From contig NZ_JADIJK010000003.1 in the NCBI RefSeq assembly GCF_017355205.1, forward strand, positions 204,789 through 268,788: DNA of 64,000 nucleotides, read 5' to 3'. This stretch comes from Bacillus sp. SD088 (GTDB lineage Bacteria > Bacillota > Bacilli > Bacillales > Bacillaceae_C). A model generated the notes under the pieces. The model was not told where the DNA came from. It saw nothing but the letters and a program-made list of their open reading frames with translations, and made no database searches. Both the position numbers and the translations under genes were made by a program. This document shows positions 16,992 to 26,956 of this stretch, piece by piece; position 1 is the stretch's first letter; every line of letters begins with the position of its first letter.

Positions 16992-18090
16992 TTAAACCCT
17001 TGAACGCAGGTAGGCATTGATAAAGGCATCTATCTCTCCATCTGTCACTGCTTGAACATTGCCTGTTTCTTCATTCGTGCGATGATCCTTCACCATGGAA
17101 TACGGGTGGAAAACATAAGAACGGATTTGACTTCCCCAACCAATTTCCTTTTGTTCCCCTCGAATTTCTGCTAATTGCTTTTCCTTTTCTTCTAACTCGC
17201 GCTGATAAAGTTTCGCTTTTAGCATGTTCATCGCTTTTTCCCGGTTTTTAATTTGTGATCTTTCATTTTGGCATGTTACAACCGTCCCCGTTGGGATATG
17301 GGTAATCCGAACAGCGGAATCTGTTGTATTGACGTGTTGTCCACCTGCACCACTTGAGCGATACGTATCAATTTTCAGGTCATCCTGTTTGATATCTACC
17401 TCGACATCATCCGAAAATTCAGGCATAACATCACAGGATACAAAGGATGTGTGACGACGCCCAGAAGAATCAAATGGTGAAATTCGTACTAAACGATGGA
17501 CACCTTTCTCAGCTTTTAAATATCCGTATGCGTTATGACCTTTAATCAACATCGTTACACTTTTAATGCCAGCTTCATCTCCAGGTAAATAGGATAGGAT
17601 TTCTGTTTTGAAATTTTTCTTTTCTGCCCAGCGTGTGTACATCCGCAAGAGAATCGATCCCCAATCTTGCGACTCAGTTCCACCTGCTCCTGGATGAAGT
17701 TCGATAATAGCATTGTTTTTATCATAAGGATCGCTTAATAATAATTGCAATTCAAAATCATTAAGACGGTGGATTAGCTCCTGTAGTTCTCTTTCAAGCT
17801 CGGCTTCGAGGTCAGGATCACTTTCCTCTTTGACGAGGTCATGGGTCAATTCCAAATTTTCATGGATCTCTAGCAATTCCTTATATTCATTCACTATGTC
17901 TTTTAGACTATTCGCCTCATTAATGACCGTTTGAGCCGACTGTTGGTCATCCCAAAAGCCAGGCTCAAGCATTCTTTCATCCAGCTCAGCAATCCTTGTT
18001 TCCTTCTCTTCTAAGTCAAAGAGACCCCCTAAATTCAGCTAATCGCTCCGCTGTTTTTTCAAGCTCTGTTCTTACCTCAAATAATTCCAT
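16992..18090 (-). CDS. prfB: Peptide chain release factor 2, with programmed +1 frameshift
   Basis: Translation starts at ATG 18090, reads 24 codons ([20 protein letters not shown] and four more) and meets TGA at 18016-18018. A +1 shift at CTT-T-GAC continues as [20 protein letters not shown] to the stop at 16992, giving 365 residues, the normal RF2 length. The GGQ motif is in [12 protein letters not shown]2 ends translation at UGA and UAA; low RF2 lets the ribosome shift frame and make more. A simple gene caller would report only the second part from 17972. Confidence 0.95.
18015..18031 (-). promoter_or_regulatory. RF2 autoregulatory frameshift site
   Basis: On the minus strand the site reads AGGGGGTCTCTTTGAC: a Shine-Dalgarno-like AGGGGG three bases before the slippery CTT, then the in-frame UGA followed by C. 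These are the conserved elements of bacterial prfB frameshifting. Confidence 0.95.
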
Positions 18091-18114
18091 TACAAGCACC
18101 TCAACTGTGTCAGA

Positions 18115-18396
18115 TTTATCCCGCATTAACGGGCAGTAATTCCCCCACCTCAAGACTTTAGAGAATACGGAGAAGCATAGGTGGGGATACACTGCCCGTA
18201 AAAGCCCGATTGGTTCAAGCCAACAAAATGTTGGTCACAAAGGCGTAGCGACGTACACGACGTACTAGTGCAGGCGAAACGACAGGATGTCGTGCTTTGA
18301 ACCTGCCGACAGGATGTCGCGATTTTAGCCTTTGATCCTCTGAAATCAGTGGGGGATTGAAAGAAAATCCCCACTGATTGAAGTTTCACTTTATTT
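18115..18396. repeat. Family C repeat carrying a nested family B-like insert
   Basis: The outer part is an inverted copy of 1623-1790: TTTATCCCGCATTAACGGGC at one end and AATCCCCACTGATTGAAGTT at the other. Between its two hairpins, at about 18220-18340, is an extra 120 bases not present at 1623: CCAACAAAATGTTGG, GACGTACTAGTGCAGGCGAA and the arms ACGACAGGATGTCGT and GCCGACAGGATGTCGC. These units are those of family B. The element fills the prfB-secA gap. No protein is encoded. Confidence 0.85.
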
Positions 18397-18423
18397 CATT
18401 GATGGGAATAGCGATAAACGCAC

Positions 18424-20934
18424 TTACGTTAATCGACCATGACATTGTTTGTATTTCTTACCACTTCCACATGGGCATGGATCATTCCGACCAACTTTTT
18501 CACTTTTTCGGATTGGTTTTCTTTTAACCTCTCCACCATCTTCTTTTGGATTCACTGCCTGCCCTTTTGCAACTTCTTCCCGTTCCAAGTTATTTCTTAT
18601 TTCTGCCTTCATGATATATTTAGCTGTGTCTTCCTCAATAGCCTCCACCATGCTTTCAAACATGGTAAATCCTTCACTTTGATACTCCCTAAGTGGGTCA
18701 ATTTGCCCATAAGCACGTAAATGAATACCTTGGCGAAGCTGATCCATTGCATCAATATGATCAATCCATTTAGTATCAACAGAACGAAGCAAGATGACTT
18801 TTTCGAACTCACGCATTTGTTCCGGTGTTAAATATTCTTCTTTTTCATCATAATGCTTTTTCACTATGTCAAAGATGATTTCTTTCATTTCTTCTCGTTC
18901 TCTTCGCTCTAAATCTTCAACTGCCAAGTCACCTTCAAACAGAACGGTCGCATTTAAATAATCAATTAATCCTTGGATATTCCACTGTTCTTCTTCTGGC
19001 TCCGCTGTATAGCTAGCAACCGCCCGATCAATCACAGATTGAATCATTTTTTCAACGATATCTCGGAGATTTTCTGAGCTCATTACATCATCACGCTGCT
19101 GATAAATGATTTCTCTTTGCTGACGAAGAACATCATCATATTGTAAAAGCTGCTTCCGAGCATCAAAGTTATTTCCTTCTACTCGTTTTTGTGCTGATTC
19201 AACTGCTTTGGAAACCATTTTACTTTGGATCGGTTGAGAATCATCCATGCCCAACTTTTCCATCATCGATTTCATATTTTCAGATCCAAATCGGCGCATT
19301 AATTCATCTTCCATTGAAAGATAAAACTGTGTAATCCCTGGATCCCCTTGACGTCCGGATCGACCTCTTAGCTGATTATCAATCCTTCGGGATTCATGAC
19401 GTTCCGTACCAATTACGGCTAAGCCACCTAGCTCTGTTACACCTTCACCCAGTTTAATATCTGTACCACGACCAGCCATATTTGTCGCGATCGTAACGGC
19501 TCCTTGTTGTCCAGCTCCGGTAATAATTTCCGCTTCTCTCTCATGGTTTTTCGCATTTAATACATTATGCTTTACACCTTTTTTAGTTAGTAGAGAAGAG
19601 ACTAACTCCGACGTTTCAATGGCCACTGTCCCGACAAGGATCGGCTGCCCTTTCTGATATCTTTCATAAATATCTTCTACCACTGCATTGAATTTACCAT
19701 TCATAGAAGAATAAATTAAATCAGAACGGTCATCCCTAACAACCTCCACATTCGTTGGAATCGAAATGACTCGCATATTATAAATATTGCGGAATTCTTC
19801 TTCCTCTGTTTTGGCCGTACCAGTCATCCCCGCCAATTTATCATACATGCGAAAATAGTTCTGAAATGTGATCGTGGCCATGGTCATTGACTCACTTTGA
19901 ATTTCAACGCCTTCTTTCGCCTCAATCGCCTGATGTAATCCGTCACTAAAACGACGTCCTTTCATCATCCGGCCTGTAAATTGATCGACAATAACAATCT
20001 CGCCTTCTTGAACCACATAATCCACATCATGCTGCATGCTGACATGTGCCTTTAAAGCTTGATTAATATGGTGGTTAAGGACAACATGAGACAAATCGAA
20101 TAGATTATCGATTTTGAAAAAACGTTCGGCTTTATTGATTCCCTCTTCTGTTAATTGAACCCCTTTTGTTTTTTCATCGTACGTATAATCTTCTTCTCTT
20201 TTTAAAATTTCTGCAAAAGCATTTGCCTGTAAATATAATTGTGTCGACTTCTGAGCTTGTCCTGAAATAATTAATGGTGTTCGTGCCTCATCAATTAAGA
20301 TCGAGTCAACTTCATCAATAATCGCAAAATGAAGAGGGCGCTGAACCTTTTGTTCCTCGTACAGCACCATGTTATCGCGGAGGTAGTCAAAGCCAAACTC
20401 ATTATTCGTTCCATACGTAATATCTGCGGCATATGCTTCTTTCTTTTCTTCCTTTGACATGCTATTTAAATTAAGTCCAACAGTTAGACCAAGAAATTGA
20501 TAAAGTTCACCCATTTCTGTTGCATCACGACTGGCCAAATATTCGTTTACTGTCACAACGTGGACACCTTTTCCAGTAATCGCATTTAAATAAACAGGCA
20601 TTGTTGCGGTTAATGTTTTTCCTTCACCTGTTTTCATTTCCGCTATATTTCCTTCGTGTAATGCCACGCCCCCCATAAGTTGGACTGGGTATGGATAAAG
20701 TCCTAGCACTCGGCGAGAGCCTTCTCGTACTACAGCAAAAGCCTCTTCTAGCATATGGTCTAACGCTTCACCATTTTGATATCTTTCCTTTAATTCATCG
20801 GTTTTTTGGCGAATTTCCTCATCCGATAACTGCTCCATCTCTGTAGCTAGTTGATCAATTTTCTCTGCCATTTTTTCTAATCGTTTCAAATCACGCTTAT
20901 TGGGATCAAATAATTTATTAAGAAAAGCTGCCAT
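18424..20934 (-). CDS. secA: Preprotein translocase ATPase SecA
   Basis: The 836-residue protein has a full SecA layout. The first nucleotide-binding domain carries Walker A MKTGEGKT (about 101-108) and DEVD followed by [10 protein letters not shown] (about 208-221). The preprotein cross-linking domain, the second nucleotide domain with [10 protein letters not shown] (about 488-497), the helical scaffold and a C-terminal zinc-binding tail [13 protein letters not shown] follow. SecA drives secretory proteins through SecYEG and contacts SecB/ribosome-type partners through the zinc tail. It precedes prfB as in B. subtilis. Confidence 0.97.
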   Translation of the reverse strand: MAAFLNKLFDPNKRDLKRLEKMAEKIDQLATEMEQLSDEEIRQKTDELKERYQNGEALDHMLEEAFAVVREGSRRVLGLYPYPVQLMGGVALHEGNIAEMKTGEGKTLTATMPVYLNAITGKGVHVVTVNEYLASRDATEMGELYQFLGLTVGLNLNSMSKEEKKEAYAADITYGTNNEFGFDYLRDNMVLYEEQKVQRPLHFAIIDEVDSILIDEARTPLIISGQAQKSTQLYLQANAFAEILKREEDYTYDEKTKGVQLTEEGINKAERFFKIDNLFDLSHVVLNHHINQALKAHVSMQHDVDYVVQEGEIVIVDQFTGRMMKGRRFSDGLHQAIEAKEGVEIQSESMTMATITFQNYFRMYDKLAGMTGTAKTEEEEFRNIYNMRVISIPTNVEVVRDDRSDLIYSSMNGKFNAVVEDIYERYQKGQPILVGTVAIETSELVSSLLTKKGVKHNVLNAKNHEREAEIITGAGQQGAVTIATNMAGRGTDIKLGEGVTELGGLAVIGTERHESRRIDNQLRGRSGRQGDPGITQFYLSMEDELMRRFGSENMKSMMEKLGMDDSQPIQSKMVSKAVESAQKRVEGNNFDARKQLLQYDDVLRQQREIIYQQRDDVMSSENLRDIVEKMIQSVIDRAVASYTAEPEEEQWNIQGLIDYLNATVLFEGDLAVEDLERREREEMKEIIFDIVKKHYDEKEEYLTPEQMREFEKVILLRSVDTKWIDHIDAMDQLRQGIHLRAYGQIDPLREYQSEGFTMFESMVEAIEEDTAKYIMKAEIRNNLEREEVAKGQAVNPKEDGGEVKRKPIRKSEKVGRNDPCPCGSGKKYKQCHGRLT

Positions 20935-21084
20935 ATTTAAACGCTCCCCTATCTATTAAAAGTGCATACTTCTTTTGAAAAAAATATTAATTAAAACAAG
21001 TTGTCAAAACTAAAACCTTTTACCTAATTATCTATCATATCACTATCGGTTTTCTCTGACAACATTGGAAAAACTCCAAAAGCT

Positions 21085-21612
21085 TCAGAGGAAAATCGCT
21101 CCATAAATTAGAGCCCCAGCAATAACAAGGGCGGGATGTACTTTCCATTTTGCTAATAATAGATAGCTCATAAGTCCAATAAAAATTGTCTGCGGAAGAC
21201 CAGCACTTTTTGTAGAATTTGCAAAGAAATCAAAGGTCATTATACCCAAAAGCACAGCGATAGTAGGCCGAACCAATTGAGTCATTTTTTTAACCTTTGG
21301 CGAATCTTTATGTTTTAAAAGTAGGCCTAACAATGGAATCATCAGAACTAAAGAAGGAGCGACTGTGGCAAATAAAGCGATAAAAGCGCCTAACACACCA
21401 CCTTGCTGATAACCGATATAACCGGCCATCTTCGTAGCAATAGGGCCTGGTAAGGCATTTCCTAAAGCCAACACTTCACTAAACTCTTGAACAGTAACCC
21501 ATTCATAACGTCCCACTACTTCATGCTCAATCAAAGGAATAGAAGAAGGCCCACCGCCATACCCAAGAATCCCCGGAATAAAAAAGGCAATAAAGATCTG
21601 CCAGTATATCAT
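21085..21612 (-). CDS. Chromate transporter, second half-size subunit
   Basis: The product has 175 residues with about five membrane helices. FFIPGILGYGGGPSSIPLIE (11-30) and FSEVLALGNALPGPIATKMA (about 44-63) are signatures of a chromate ion transporter half (CHR family). Short-chain CHR proteins work as pairs of homologous subunits in opposite orientation. It overlaps the upstream subunit gene by four bases. The pair resembles B. subtilis YwrA/YwrB. True substrate is unproven; family members export chromate. Confidence 0.88.
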   Translation of the reverse strand: MIYWQIFIAFFIPGILGYGGGPSSIPLIEHEVVGRYEWVTVQEFSEVLALGNALPGPIATKMAGYIGYQQGGVLGAFIALFATVAPSLVLMIPLLGLLLKHKDSPKVKKMTQLVRPTIAVLLGIMTFDFFANSTKSAGLPQTIFIGLMSYLLLAKWKVHPALVIAGALIYGAIFL

Positions 21613-22184
21613 AGTGAACTCCTTTCATTTTCTGCGTTTACAGTTGATTTCTTCTTATTTCGTGCTGAAAGAGCAACAATTAATAAAAGAGCGATCACGA
21701 TTGCTGGGTGAATACCTAATAATTGCATCACAATAAAGCTGCCAACAATAAGGAGAAGTGTAGAAATCCATCCCAAAGATTGATTGGATTTTTTAATAAA
21801 TTCCCATGTGAGGATCCCCATTAGAACACCTGCTACTGGAAGAACTGCCTGCGACATCCCAGTAACCCAGGGTTTATCTTTATAAACACTTAATAAAGAT
21901 AAAAATATAATCATCAAAGCTACTGTTGGCACAACTGTTGCAAAAATGGCATTGATCATGCCAAGCCATCCGCCAACTCGCCAGCCGATATACCCGGCCA
22001 TTTTTGTATTGATTGGCCCTGGCAAGGCATTTGCAAGAGCCAAAACATCGCCAAACTCATCGTCATCCATCCATTTATACACACGGACTACTTCATGTTG
22101 AACCAACGGAATGGCAGAGGGCCCTCCCCCAAACCCAAGTATGCCAGAACGAAAAAAGGCGATAAAAATATGTACATGTTTCAA
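21609..22184 (-). CDS. Chromate transporter, first half-size subunit
   Basis: TTG 22184 follows AGGAGGGGATTGG. The 191-residue protein has FFRSGILGFGGGPSAIPLVQ (10-29) and FGDVLALANALPGPINTKMA (about 43-62), homologous to its partner but with a longer C-terminal tail rich in Lys and Asn. The two genes form a four-base overlapping pair between hpf and secA, a place where B. subtilis has no transporter, so this is a local insertion into an otherwise conserved block. Confidence 0.88.
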   Translation of the reverse strand: MKHVHIFIAFFRSGILGFGGGPSAIPLVQHEVVRVYKWMDDDEFGDVLALANALPGPINTKMAGYIGWRVGGWLGMINAIFATVVPTVALMIIFLSLLSVYKDKPWVTGMSQAVLPVAGVLMGILTWEFIKKSNQSLGWISTLLLIVGSFIVMQLLGIHPAIVIALLLIVALSARNKKKSTVNAENERSSL

Positions 22185-22261
22185 ACCAATCCCCTCCTCT
22201 AAAACACCCTATAAGAATAACAAATGATAACTATGCCGAGAAGATGACTTTCTGATTAAAA

Positions 22262-22712
22262 AATAAGAAAAGCGCAAGCGCCCGTTTAGCGACGTACAAA
22301 CTTTCTTAATAAGGATGAACGGCTAAAAACGTGCCATCCTGGCATCCTGGCGGCAGACTCAAACGCGCCGTCCTGTCGCTTCGCCTGCACTAGTACCTCC
22401 TGTACATCGCAACGCTGTTCTGACCAACATCCTGTTGGCCTGAGATAAAGGATACATGAAATGCGAAAGACGGCTGATTAGAAGCGACAAGCAAATGTTC
22501 CTGAAACGAAAAGGGTGAATTTCCCCTTCTACGATTCAAGGTTATTTTGCGGAACATCGGTTAAAGGCTCGACGTCCTGTCGAAACACCGATGGACTCGC
22601 ATCCTGCGAGTCTCTCGCTCCTGCCGTCTGTAGCTAGACAGTACGGCGAAGCATGAGCCGATGTTTATCGTAGGAAGAAGCTGAAAGTTTGCTGGGCGCT
22701 GGAGCTAGATCA
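22262..22712. repeat. Family B repeat, longest copy
   Basis: It begins AAGAAAAGCGCAAGCGCCCG and ends GCTGGGCGCTGGAGCTAGAT, so the ends are loosely inverted (GCGCCC / GGGCGC). Recognisable units are GACGTACAAACTTTCTTAAT, GGATGAACGGC, GCACTAGTACCTCCTGTACA, CCAACATCCTGTTGG, GACAAGCAAATGTTCCTGAA, GACGTCCTGTCG, and CGCATCCTGCG. The shorter copy at 60290-60495 has the same two ends with a different middle. It fills the hpf-chromate transporter gap with no gene. Confidence 0.85.
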
Positions 22713-22750
22713 AAAACACTAGCCAAGAATTTTATAATTACCAAACAATA

Positions 22751-22782
22751 AAAAGCACGCCACCGTTGAGGCAGCGTGCTCC
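22751..22782 (-). terminator. Intrinsic terminator after hpf
   Basis: AGCACGC and GCGTGCT pair (with further pairing in the GCC/GGC interior) and a T-run follows on the minus strand. Confidence 0.85.
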
Positions 22783-22796
22783 AGATAGATTATTTC

Positions 22797-23351
22797 TTAA
22801 TTTGTTTCAATCAATCCATACTTTCCATCTTTACGGCGGTACACAATATTTGTCGCATTGGTTTCAGCATCTGTGAAGATAAAGAAGCTATGCCCAAGCA
22901 TATTCATTTGCAAAACGGCTTCTTCACTATCCATTGGTTTAAGACTAAACTGCTTAGTACGGACAATCTGAAGCTCATCTTCTACCTCGTCATTAGCTGG
23001 AAGCCCATTTCCATTCATTTTGAAAAACTCCTTGGCGCTTCCTTGATCTCTAAATTTACGATTAACTTTTGTTTTATGTTTACGGATTTGTCGCTCTAAT
23101 TTATCAACAATCAAGTCTACGGCTGCATACATGTCATCATGCTCTTCTTCAGCGCGAAGGACTAATTGTGGAAGGGGAATTGTTATTTCAACTTTTGCTT
23201 TTTTATTTGGATTAACTTTTAAATTAACGTGAACATTTGCTTCAGGGATTTCATTAAAATATCTTTCCAGTTTCCCTACTTTCTTTTCAATGTGATCACG
23301 TATTGCATCTGTAAGGTTGATGTTTTCACCGCGAATATTATATTTCAGCAT
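22797..23351 (-). CDS. hpf: Ribosome hibernation promoting factor, long form
   Basis: The 184-residue protein has the N-terminal beta-alpha RaiA/HPF domain (1-95, start MLKYNIRGENINLTDAIRDH) and the C-terminal dimerisation domain (about 125-184, VRTKQFSLKPMDSEEAVLQM). Long HPF dimerises 70S ribosomes into inactive 100S particles in stationary phase. B. subtilis hpf (yvyD) lies at this same place between fliT and secA. An AAGGAGGAG site precedes the ATG. Confidence 0.95.
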   Translation of the reverse strand: MLKYNIRGENINLTDAIRDHIEKKVGKLERYFNEIPEANVHVNLKVNPNKKAKVEITIPLPQLVLRAEEEHDDMYAAVDLIVDKLERQIRKHKTKVNRKFRDQGSAKEFFKMNGNGLPANDEVEDELQIVRTKQFSLKPMDSEEAVLQMNMLGHSFFIFTDAETNATNIVYRRKDGKYGLIETN

Positions 23352-23385
23352 TTTAACTCCTCCTTATATAATGCCTATGTATATA

Positions 23386-23414
23386 TACTTCTACATTCCC
23401 TTTCAAACTCCTGC
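23386..23414 (-). promoter_or_regulatory. Possible sigma-H promoter of hpf
   Basis: Minus strand GCAGGAGTT, then 11 bases, then GTAGAAG resembles sigma-H RnAGGAwwT / RnnGAAT. B. subtilis hpf is under sigma-H and sigma-B. Two positions deviate, so this is a weak call. Confidence 0.35.
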
Positions 23415-23454
23415 TTAATCCAATAAAAAATTTGTCGATTTTTTTACATTTTAA

Positions 23455-23504
23455 CAAAATGGAGAGCATATCGACACTAAAGCGCAAAACTACTCTCCAA
23501 ATGG
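23455..23504 (-). terminator. Probable terminator after fliT
   Basis: TTTGGAGAG and CTCTCCATT pair across a loop of about 24 bases just after the fliT stop; the T-run after it is weak. Confidence 0.5.
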
Positions 23505-23519
23505 ACTTAATTTTCTCTA

Positions 23520-23870
23520 TTACTGCCGTTTATCATAAAACATTCCGTCCAAACTATCTGTTGCCGCATACGGATTAGCATAATGGCTAACAGACTTCTT
23601 TTTCTTCTTTAGTGTTTTAAGGTCCATTTGAATATCTTTTAAGAACTGTTTTAACAGAGTATTCATTTCTTGATCCCGAGCGAGCAAGGCTTTTCCCAGT
23701 TCTTGCTCTTCATCTGAATATGGGGCTTGGAGATCTGCGAAAAAAGTCGAACGTTGTTGTAATAGGGTTTCGATTTTTTTAATAGTAGCCTCTCTTTGTT
23801 GAACAGCAGTTATTTGAGCCAATACAATGATTTTCTCTGTGATGGCTAAACATTGTTGTAGAGTATCCAT
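23520..23870 (-). CDS. fliT: Flagellar chaperone FliT
   Basis: ATG 23870 overlaps the fliS stop by one base (TAATG), so I take it rather than the longer frame from 23933. The 116-residue helical protein (MDTLQQCLAITEKIIVLAQI) has a Lys-rich patch (about 81-86) and a C-terminal tail. It matches FliT in size, helix content and gene place (fliD-fliS-fliT-hpf) although sequence in this family is weakly conserved. FliT guards the filament cap protein FliD and export cargo in the cytosol. Confidence 0.8.
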   Translation of the reverse strand: MDTLQQCLAITEKIIVLAQITAVQQREATIKKIETLLQQRSTFFADLQAPYSDEEQELGKALLARDQEMNTLLKQFLKDIQMDLKTLKKKKKSVSHYANPYAATDSLDGMFYDKRQ

Positions 23871-24274
23871 TAAATGCCACTGCTTCCTGCTGCATGTTGA
23901 TGTTGACGATTTAATTGGATTGCTTGTTTCCAAGTATCACGAAATTCCTTGATCATTTCTTCCATTTCGGTCAGGATTTCAACATCATTTTTAATATTCG
24001 CTTCCATTAAACGCCGATTCACATAGTCATAAAGTGTCATCATGTTTTTGGCTACCGGTAATTCCATATTTAAGGTGACCATTAGCTCACTAACAATATT
24101 TTGCGCCTTTTGGATATTCGTATTCTTTTCTTCAATATTATTTTTTTCCATGCCCACTTTAGCCAAATGGATAAACTTAAGACAGCCATTGTAAAGCATT
24201 AATGTTAACTCTCCCGGAGCAGCCGTTGTTACGGCATTTTGTTGATACGTCTGGTATGGGTTTGCACTAGCCAT
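23870..24274 (-). CDS. fliS: Flagellin chaperone FliS
   Basis: The 134-residue helical bundle begins MASANPYQTYQQNAVTTAAP, with the family pattern NPYxxYxxN and ELTLMLYNGCLKFI (about 22-35). FliS binds the C-terminus of flagellin in the cytosol to prevent early polymerisation, and in B. subtilis also contacts FliW. It lies between fliD and fliT with coupled translation. Confidence 0.95.
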   Translation of the reverse strand: MASANPYQTYQQNAVTTAAPGELTLMLYNGCLKFIHLAKVGMEKNNIEEKNTNIQKAQNIVSELMVTLNMELPVAKNMMTLYDYVNRRLMEANIKNDVEILTEMEEMIKEFRDTWKQAIQLNRQHQHAAGSSGI

Positions 24275-24305
24275 TTTTTCACTCCTCTAAAATGTAAATG
24301 TTGCT

Positions 24306-26342
24306 CTAAAATCCACCAAATTGTTGCATTAGATACGCCGATTGCTGATTAGCCTGTTGGATCGCTCTTTCCATCGCGGTAAATTGACGCCAATAGCGAT
24401 TTTCCGTCATTTTTAGCCTTTCTTCAAAGCGATCAATACTTTTGTCTACATTAATCAATTCACGTCCAAGTGTGAATTGTTGATTGGTGGAAGTAGCACG
24501 TCCAGCTTTTTCTTGCACCTTTTTCATAGAAGCATCCACTGTATCATAAAGTCTGTGGACGATCCCTTTCCCGGCTTCAGAATCATTGCCGCGGAATAAA
24601 TTTTCAACAGATTCGGGATCTTCTTCTAAAGCTTCCTTTAATTTCGCTTCATCGATTTCTAGCTTTCCGCCTTCAAGATAATTAGCGGTTGTTTTAATGC
24701 CGATACTGGCCAATTGTTTAAAAATGCCGTTTGTCTCCACCGTGCTGTACATATCCATTCTCATACTGGATAATACGCCTGATAGCACCATATCGCCTTT
24801 TAAAAGACCACTTCTCGCCATTTCTTCCCATTTTTCTTGTTGCTTTTCAGAAAGCTCGTCCCGCTCATCATCTGTTAAAGGTTTATAATCTCGAAAACGT
24901 TCCTCATTCAATTTACCGCCAATTTCTTTAATTAATTCATTGTATTGATTGACAAATTCCTTAATATTTTCAAGTACCTGTTCTGAATCATTTCCGACTG
25001 AGATGGTTGTTGGTTGTTGACCACTAGCAGAGTCAGATTCGAATGTTTGTTTTAAGGTAATGGTGACACCATTCATGTCAAAAGTGTTAGAACTACGTTC
25101 GGTTGTGAGTCCGTTGATCGTGAATTTGGCGTTTTGCCCGTCCTGTAATTCTGCGTCCTTAAAATTTAAAATATCTTCCATAAAAGCTCCAGTTACAGAG
25201 ATATCGCCAGTTCCATCCTCGCCAAATTTACCGGTTTCCTTACGTGTTAAAGTCACTCGATCTGTGAATGAATCATAAAACATCGTAACTCCTGCGCTCG
25301 ATTCATTGACTTTGCGGATCACGCTGTTTAAAGTATCTGTCCCTGTCATAAAGATAGTTTCGTTTACTTCACCTTTTGATGTTTGTGTATTAATACCAAA
25401 AGAGGCATAATCCTGGGTGAAAGTGGCTTCCATTTTTTTCGGCCAGTTTTCTTCCTCATCCTCTTTAAACTTCTCGGAGTTGAAAGTAATAATTCCTGTA
25501 TCTAGGTTAATATGTCCTAACACATCTGCTGAGTCATCACTATTTACAAGTGTGCTGTTCCCCTGTTCATCTGTTGCGACAATGTATTCAGCACTATCAA
25601 CAGCCACTGTAATTCCTTCAGTTAACGAACCTTTCCCTAGGTTCCAAGTAGTAGCTGGTTTTTCACCAATCTCCAATGTTTGTGTTTTTTTATCTAAAAC
25701 ATAATCAACCTTAACGACACTGCCTTTTGCTGGGATGATATTATCCCCGAAAATCAATTCCCCCTTACTATTTACTACTACTTGATTCTCAGATGCGACG
25801 GCATTTTCTGAGAGATCAATCTTTGCAGTAACAGCACGTCCATTAACAACAACCTTTATTTCCTCTCCATCTTTAAGTTCTCCATTTAATTTCAATGGCG
25901 GTACATTCCCTACCTCATCTACAGTTAAGGTTTCCGATTCGACAACACCCGTTTTCCAGTCAGCATCTACCTGGTTTTTTAATCCTTTAGTTGGATCTAG
26001 AGAAATTTTCCCTTTATTCACCAACCTCGCCGCTTCCGCCAACTGTTCTACCTTCGAAATCGAATACGACGCCTGTGCAGCACCACTTGAAACCGTGGCT
26101 GTGACGAATTGTTCATTTGATGAGGAAACTGTTCTCGCTCGGTAGTTGGTTGTTAATTTTAAATTTGCAAGCTTGTCCCGAAAGCTAAGTAATTGTGTAT
26201 TAAGTGCTCTGTAGTCATCTCTTTGCCATTCTAGGATTTGTTTCTTTTGTTTCAATTTATCGAGTGGAATACGTTCGGCACTCATTAAATCCTTTACAAT
26301 TTGATCTATATCCATTCCACTTGCCAAACCGGCAATTCTCAT
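24306..26342 (-). CDS. fliD: Filament cap protein FliD, enlarged variable region
   Basis: The product has 678 residues. N-terminus MRIAGLASGMDIDQIVKDLM and C-terminus (ending QQFGGF) are conserved FliD coiled-coil terminal domains that close the filament tip. B. subtilis FliD is about 500 residues, so about 180 extra residues lie in the central, surface-exposed part (roughly 120-420), which is rich in Asp, Glu, Thr and Val like repeated beta-domains. FliD caps the growing filament and folds flagellin. ATG 26342 follows GGAGTGAGGTAG. Confidence 0.93.
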   Translation of the reverse strand: MRIAGLASGMDIDQIVKDLMSAERIPLDKLKQKKQILEWQRDDYRALNTQLLSFRDKLANLKLTTNYRARTVSSSNEQFVTATVSSGAAQASYSISKVEQLAEAARLVNKGKISLDPTKGLKNQVDADWKTGVVESETLTVDEVGNVPPLKLNGELKDGEEIKVVVNGRAVTAKIDLSENAVASENQVVVNSKGELIFGDNIIPAKGSVVKVDYVLDKKTQTLEIGEKPATTWNLGKGSLTEGITVAVDSAEYIVATDEQGNSTLVNSDDSADVLGHINLDTGIITFNSEKFKEDEEENWPKKMEATFTQDYASFGINTQTSKGEVNETIFMTGTDTLNSVIRKVNESSAGVTMFYDSFTDRVTLTRKETGKFGEDGTGDISVTGAFMEDILNFKDAELQDGQNAKFTINGLTTERSSNTFDMNGVTITLKQTFESDSASGQQPTTISVGNDSEQVLENIKEFVNQYNELIKEIGGKLNEERFRDYKPLTDDERDELSEKQQEKWEEMARSGLLKGDMVLSGVLSSMRMDMYSTVETNGIFKQLASIGIKTTANYLEGGKLEIDEAKLKEALEEDPESVENLFRGNDSEAGKGIVHRLYDTVDASMKKVQEKAGRATSTNQQFTLGRELINVDKSIDRFEERLKMTENRYWRQFTAMERAIQQANQQSAYLMQQFGGF

Positions 26343-26362
26343 CTACCTCACTCCATCTATCC

Positions 26363-26737
26363 TTATATTTTTTTGTCGACCATGATGCCTAAATACTCGG
26401 TCATTGCCGCAAACATATCCAGTAATTTTTTCGGTGGAATTTCTCTCACTACTTCATCTGTCACTTCATCCACAAGGGTGACATAGTATTCATTCAATTG
26501 ATCATGGAATTGAAATTTCAAATGTGTTTGTGGAGAGGCTTTAAGAAATTCATTCATTCCATTAACAACATTTGCAACATCTTTTGAAGAAGGTGAATCC
26601 ATTTTGATTGCCTGGTCCTTCGTTACAATCTTTTCTATTGTGTTATTTGTAGTTATTGGTATTTCTTCAAATTTGCTGGTCATACTCCCACTATTTGTTG
26701 ATGTGGATGAGAGACTTCCCCCTATTGGTCCTGACAT
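26363..26737 (-). CDS. flaG: Flagellar protein FlaG
   Basis: I choose ATG 26737 because AAGGGAG lies seven bases upstream; the GTG at 26755 would overlap that site. The 124-residue protein has a low-complexity Ser/Thr N-terminus (1-45) and a FlaG domain (about 58-124) with LKFQFHDQLNEYYVTLVDEV and VREIPPKKLLDMFAAMTEYL. FlaG influences filament length. It heads the flaG-fliD-fliS-fliT run behind a consensus sigma-D promoter. In B. subtilis the next gene upstream is hag; here hag is 31 kb away. Confidence 0.93.
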   Translation of the reverse strand: MSGPIGGSLSSTSTNSGSMTSKFEEIPITTNNTIEKIVTKDQAIKMDSPSSKDVANVVNGMNEFLKASPQTHLKFQFHDQLNEYYVTLVDEVTDEVVREIPPKKLLDMFAAMTEYLGIMVDKKI

Positions 26738-26776
26738 CACTTTACTCCCTTTCACACATTGGTTTATTTACAGCTA

Positions 26777-26803
26777 ATATCGGCATGAAACCCTTTTTGT
26801 TTA
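26777..26803 (-). promoter_or_regulatory. Sigma-D promoter of the flaG-fliDST run
   Basis: On the minus strand TAAA, 15 bases, GCCGATAT is an exact match to the Bacillus sigma-D consensus, about 40 bases upstream of flaG. Confidence 0.9.
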
Positions 26804-26956
26804 TAGATAATCTATACTAATTTTATTCGCGCGCTTTATGGCTATCGCCTATTTCCCGCTTGAGATTGCGTCTTTTTTTCATGGGAAACATATTATGCAA
26901 TGGAGGAGATTTGGGTATTTCACTCCAAAAACTTTAATTAAAGAGGAGGTTCCCCT

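Noticed and set aside
17972..17972. prfB starting at internal ATG 17972
   Set aside because: The upstream 24 codons and the frameshift signal are intact, so RF2 begins at 18090.
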